Assembly: GCA_031286695.1 (NCBI GenBank)
Contig: JAITTY010000004.1
Coordinates: 62,001-126,000, forward strand
Length of the DNA stretch: 64,000 nt
Source of the DNA: Sphingobacterium sp.
Lineage (GTDB): Bacteria; Bacteroidota; Bacteroidia; Sphingobacteriales; Sphingobacteriaceae
Direction of reading: 5' to 3'
Part shown: piece by piece, positions 61,479-64,000 of the stretch
Numbering within the stretch: the stretch's first letter is position 1
How the letters are laid out: each line of letters opens with the position of its first letter
Notes under the pieces: generated by a model
The model's database searches: none
What the model was told of the DNA's origin: nothing
The model's input: the letters and a program-made list of their open reading frames with translations, nothing else
Translations under genes and position numbers: made by a program

Positions 61479-61501
61479 TGGCGGAAGAGGCGGGATTCGA
61501 A
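61479..61501 (-). other. tRNA-Ser 3'-end fragment, probable attachment-site copy
   Basis: The minus strand reads T-loop TTCGAAT, T-stem CCCGC, acceptor CTCTTCC, discriminator G and CCA. That is the full 3' end of a bacterial tRNA-Ser. The 5' T-stem that should precede it is absent (ACGTGAAA stands there), so this is a fragment and not a gene. Such 3' ends are the usual remnant attachment sites of integrated elements. With the terminator on the left, the element would extend to the right. Confidence 0.75.
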
Positions 61502-61749
61502 TTTCACGTTTCTTCATAATATTGCCTTTATTTTGTTTAAATTAAATTTTCAATACCAATCTTTGTGAGTTTTAGGCCCAAATTTGGTGCTGTTTTGGGT
61601 GCGTTTTTTAATTATTGGCATTCTAATTTAAACATTTTTGTAGAATTTTTCTAGAATTAAAATTATCAAATTTCTACAGATGAATGTAGATGGTAAGTTT
61701 TTATTAGAAAAGTCCAAACTTAGCTGTCGGAAAAATGGGGTATCTACAG

Positions 61750-62250
61750 TTATGTTCCTAATAACTGGACTCGGTTTTCAAATAAAGTTAAGAACTGGTT
61801 TAGAATAATAGGCCAATTACGAATGGGCATTGTCCATTTTCTAGAGATTTCTCTCAAAGCCAAATATATAGATTGCAATACGGCATCATCGCTGGGAAAT
61901 GACAGTTTATTCTTTTTGTATTTAGGGATCTTCCCATTCATGTTTTCGATGATATTGGTCTTATAGATTATTCTTCGGATCTCAGTTGTAAAGTCGTAAA
62001 AGACGGTTATTTTGTCCCAGTTCTCCTTACATTATCTTGCAGCATATGGATACTTGGATTCCCATCTATCGGCAAAATCTGCCAGTACGGTTTGTGCAAA
62101 CTGTTTATTGGGAGCATAATAGATAGGCTTCATATCCGCTGTAAACGCCTTTTTATCCTTCCATACAACATGCTGCAGGCATTTCGCATCAGTTAGAAAA
62201 TACAGACCTGGGGGCTGTTCCCAGGAAAGACATGCCGTATAGTAGTGAAA
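61750..62250 (-). pseudogene. IS256-family transposase, truncated and interrupted
   Basis: Downstream of an in-frame stop (62032-62034) the frame reads [39 protein letters not shown] and [16 protein letters not shown], the conserved C-terminus of IS256 transposases. Upstream of that stop the same frame continues back to about 62250 with V-V-W-K-D-K-K-A-F-T-A-D-M-K. The N-terminal half with the first catalytic residues is missing, so the element is dead. Confidence 0.85.
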
Positions 62251-62608
62251 AACCGGTTTTTGAAGGTTTTTAGAGATATGAGACTTCTCTTTTCTAAAAT
62301 CAAAATAATAACCGATATTTTATTTCAAAAACAAATACATGAAAGTGGATTAATCTAATCGATTTTTTTGATACAAAAAATTAAATTTATAAAAAAATAT
62401 ATTTTATAGAAATACTTATAAATAAGCATGTTAATATCTATAAATTATAGATAACGTAAAAATTACAAATAAATAACAGAATAATGTCTTTAATATTTCA
62501 ATATTTAATAAATATTTATCATATTTAATCAGAAAATTATTACAACTAATTGCGCTAATATTAATTGTATTTCAAAAATTATACACCAATAAAAGAGAAG
62601 AAAATTTA

Positions 62609-63577
62609 ATGCGAGATTTAATTGGAAATACGCCATTAAGACGATGTTCATACCTTTCATCTAAATTTGATACTAATGTATTTATAAAAGAGGAATATTG
62701 TAATCCTGGAATGTCCTCTAAAGACAGAGTTGCTTTATATATGATAGAGGATGCAATTAATTTTAAAAAGATTAAGCCTGGGGGTACTTTTGTTGAAGCG
62801 AGTAGTGGTAATACTGGATACGGGATAGCATTATTATCTCGAGAAATGGGCTATAAGTCAAAAATTTTTGTGTCCAAATCTTGTTCTGGGGAAAAAATAG
62901 AACTACTTAAATCAGCCGGAGCAGATGTTGAGATCTGTGAAAATTCTAATGGTCTTAGCGACTTTTTTTCGACGCAATTTTTAGCACAGTCTTATGCATC
63001 AAATAATTATAATACATATTTTACTAATCAATATTATAATTCTTCAAATATCAGGGCTCATTACAAAACTACTGGTCCCGAAATATGGAGCCAAATGTTT
63101 GGATCCATAACACATTTTATTGCGGGAATAGGAACAGGTGGCACTATTTCTGGAATTGGTCGCTATCTAAAAGAAAAAGACGAAAAGATTAGTGTTTTAG
63201 GAGTTGAACCCTATGGATCAATTTTGTCTCACTTTTTAGAATATGGTAAGTTGCCTGTACTAAATAGGCAATTGGACCCAATTGAAGGGATAGGTAGGAC
63301 ATTTGTTCCGGGAACATTAGATATTAAATATGTTGATAAGATTTATCAAATAGGAGTTAGTGAAAGTCGCACTGCTGCTCATAAATACAAAGACAAAACT
63401 GGGTTTATTGCTGGCTTTTCTAGTGCGGCGATATTGGCAATGGTAGAATATTATTGGAAAGAATTAATGTTTAAAAAGTCTGATAACGTTGTTTTATTAT
63501 TTCCAGACCATGGTAGCAGGTATTTTTCAAAATTATATCGGAATATTGCAGGATATGAAAAAATATTGGAAAATTGA
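62609..63577 (+). CDS. Cysteine-synthase-like PLP-dependent enzyme
   Basis: A 322-residue fold-type II PLP enzyme. The PLP lysine is K38 in M-S-S-K-D-R, the substrate-carboxylate loop S-S-G-N-T-G is at residues 65-70, and the phosphate loop G-T-G-G-T at 175-179. These are the CysK/CysM/cystathionine-beta-synthase motifs, although P-G-M-S-S-K replaces the usual P-x-G/S-x-K, and the C-terminal G-F-S-S-A is altered from G-I-S-S-G-A. Such variants make secondary amino acids such as 2,3-diaminopropionate precursors (SbnA) as well as cysteine. The gene is far more AT-rich than the rest of the window, pointing to transfer. Exact substrate is unknown. Confidence 0.82.
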   Translation: MRDLIGNTPLRRCSYLSSKFDTNVFIKEEYCNPGMSSKDRVALYMIEDAINFKKIKPGGTFVEASSGNTGYGIALLSREMGYKSKIFVSKSCSGEKIELLKSAGADVEICENSNGLSDFFSTQFLAQSYASNNYNTYFTNQYYNSSNIRAHYKTTGPEIWSQMFGSITHFIAGIGTGGTISGIGRYLKEKDEKISVLGVEPYGSILSHFLEYGKLPVLNRQLDPIEGIGRTFVPGTLDIKYVDKIYQIGVSESRTAAHKYKDKTGFIAGFSSAAILAMVEYYWKELMFKKSDNVVLLFPDHGSRYFSKLYRNIAGYEKILEN

Positions 63578-63671
63578 TATAATTCACGTCCTGTTAATTT
63601 TTTTTTGTTAAAATATTTCCTCTCTATTTCAAATTATTAATGCCATTTTATAAACTAAAAATTTTTGATTT

Positions 63672-63734
63672 ATGAATTATAACGTTTTATATAGTTTAAA
63701 TAGAAAAGCAGCAGCGACTTATATGTGTATTTAA
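63672..63734 (+). CDS. 20-residue putative peptide ORF
   Basis: A tiny frame from ATG 63672 to TAA 63732-63734, product M-N-Y-N-V-L-Y-S-L-N-R-K-A-A-A-T-Y-M-C-I. It lies downstream of the cysteine-synthase-like gene in the AT-rich island. At this length and composition it may be chance. Confidence 0.2.
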   Translation: MNYNVLYSLNRKAAATYMCI

Positions 63735-63817
63735 ACTATATATTTTTAATGATGTATTTACTGTAACAGGTAAGTAAGGTATTTATATATTCCGCTCAAT
63801 TAATTGTAAAAAAAATT

Positions 63818-63943
63818 ATGAAAAATATTGGATTTCTATCAGCCCTATTGTTTAAAAAGTTGTTTAGTAAAAATTTAAAATTGTTACTAAACGGATTGGA
63901 ACTGTTTTATTATAAATCTGAAATCAATAGCAACGTTGAATAA
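63818..63943 (+). CDS. 41-residue putative peptide ORF
   Basis: ATG 63818 to TAA 63941-63943 encodes 41 residues, M-K-N-I-G-F-L-S-A-L-L-F-K-K-L-F and so on, with a hydrophobic/basic first half and a polar tail. A short A-rich stretch precedes the ATG, which is typical of Bacteroidota starts. It could be a precursor peptide or small membrane peptide; no known family matches. The window ends 57 bases later. Confidence 0.35.
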   Translation: MKNIGFLSALLFKKLFSKNLKLLLNGLELFYYKSEINSNVE

Positions 63944-64000
63944 ATTCATTACTCTATAACCTAAATAAGAATTAAACTTTGATAAATTATCTAATAAAAC

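Larger units (their letters stand above)
61175..62608. other. Degenerate mobile-element region and AT-rich gap
   Basis: Apart from the tRNA fragment, hairpin and IS256 remnant, 61175-61440 carries an open minus-strand frame of no known family that runs through the tRNA fragment and is probably not a gene. On the minus strand near 61560-61635 a short frame (M-P-I-I-K-K-R-T-Q-N-S-T-K-F-G-P) also ends early. From about 62270 to 62608 the DNA is very AT-rich and apparently non-coding. Confidence 0.5.

Noticed and set aside
61479..61501. A functional tRNA-Ser gene
   Set aside because: Only the 3' portion is present; the 5' T-stem, anticodon arm, D arm and 5' acceptor strand are missing.
61167..61517. 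116-residue minus-strand ORF
   Set aside because: Its N-terminal part is translated from the tRNA-Ser 3' end and the hairpin, so it cannot be an ordinary gene; the remainder matches nothing I know.
1..64000. CRISPR array, rRNA genes or a plasmid origin
   Set aside because: I saw no regularly spaced repeat series, no rRNA-like segment and no replication gene.

Overview
The window looks like a chromosome segment of a Bacteroidota bacterium, most likely Sphingobacteriaceae and plausibly Sphingobacterium. The signs are two SusC/SusD glycan-uptake systems, a one-protein hybrid two-component regulator, a DUF6377 regulator, several DUF6266/DUF5675 genes, TAnnTTTG-type promoters and starts with weak ribosome binding sites. 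The genus is an inference from gene content; no rRNA or marker gene is present.

Layout. (1) 1-4.05 kb: a membrane LytTR-like regulator, an excisionase-like HTH protein, a 450-base non-coding stretch rich in inverted repeats, then a compact run of two DUF6266 proteins, a DUF5675 protein and two small proteins, the last a 57-residue holin-like gene. A GGCGCAC hairpin closes it. (2) 4.1-9.8 kb: aldo/keto reductase plus AraC regulator, then a tyrosine recombinase facing a small operon (55-residue peptide, stand-alone receiver, AraC regulator). The gap between them holds a perfect 14-bp inverted repeat with a promoter-like box inside, a candidate invertible promoter. (3) 9.5-11.7 kb: a PfkB kinase and a DUF1398 protein among gene fossils, including the 3' end of another holin-like gene and a stray copy of a susD 3' end. 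(4) 11.9-34.3 kb: polysaccharide locus 1, with two tandem paralogous secreted glycosidase-like proteins, SusD, SusC and a SusE-position lipoprotein on the minus strand, and on the plus strand GH30, two alginate-lyase-family proteins, a DUF6377 regulator, then a small secreted protein, ThuA, GH9 and ThuA. The two glycosidase-like genes are bracketed by 92-base direct repeats exactly 4,940 bases apart. (5) 34.4-43.9 kb: two drug-type MFS exporters, AraC regulators, an SDR oxidoreductase, small lipoproteins, a TonB-C-like/TPR pair and an AraC gene fossil. (6) 44-59.3 kb: polysaccharide locus 2, with the hybrid two-component regulator, GH31 with PA14 insert, SusC, SusD, surface lipoprotein and GH2, ended by a perfect 16-bp terminator. 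(7) 59.4-64 kb: a TlpA-like protein, a lipoprotein, a tRNA-Ser 3'-end fragment, a dead IS256-type transposase and a strongly AT-rich stretch with a cysteine-synthase-like gene and two tiny ORFs, which looks like the edge of an acquired island running off the right side.

How it works together. Locus 2 reads as a self-contained system: the HTCS would sense a periplasmic oligosaccharide and switch on the GH31-SusC-SusD-lipoprotein-GH2 operon, probably for a glycan with alpha-xylosyl and beta-galactosyl decorations such as xyloglucan. Locus 1 carries PL5-like uronate lyases with GH30, GH9 and ThuA proteins, so its target is likely a uronic-acid-containing glucan or similar polymer; this is inference. 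The best candidates for something undescribed are the putative invertible switch at 7.6-7.8 kb, the DUF6266-DUF5675-holin cassette with its decayed second copy, and the repeat-flanked glycosidase pair.
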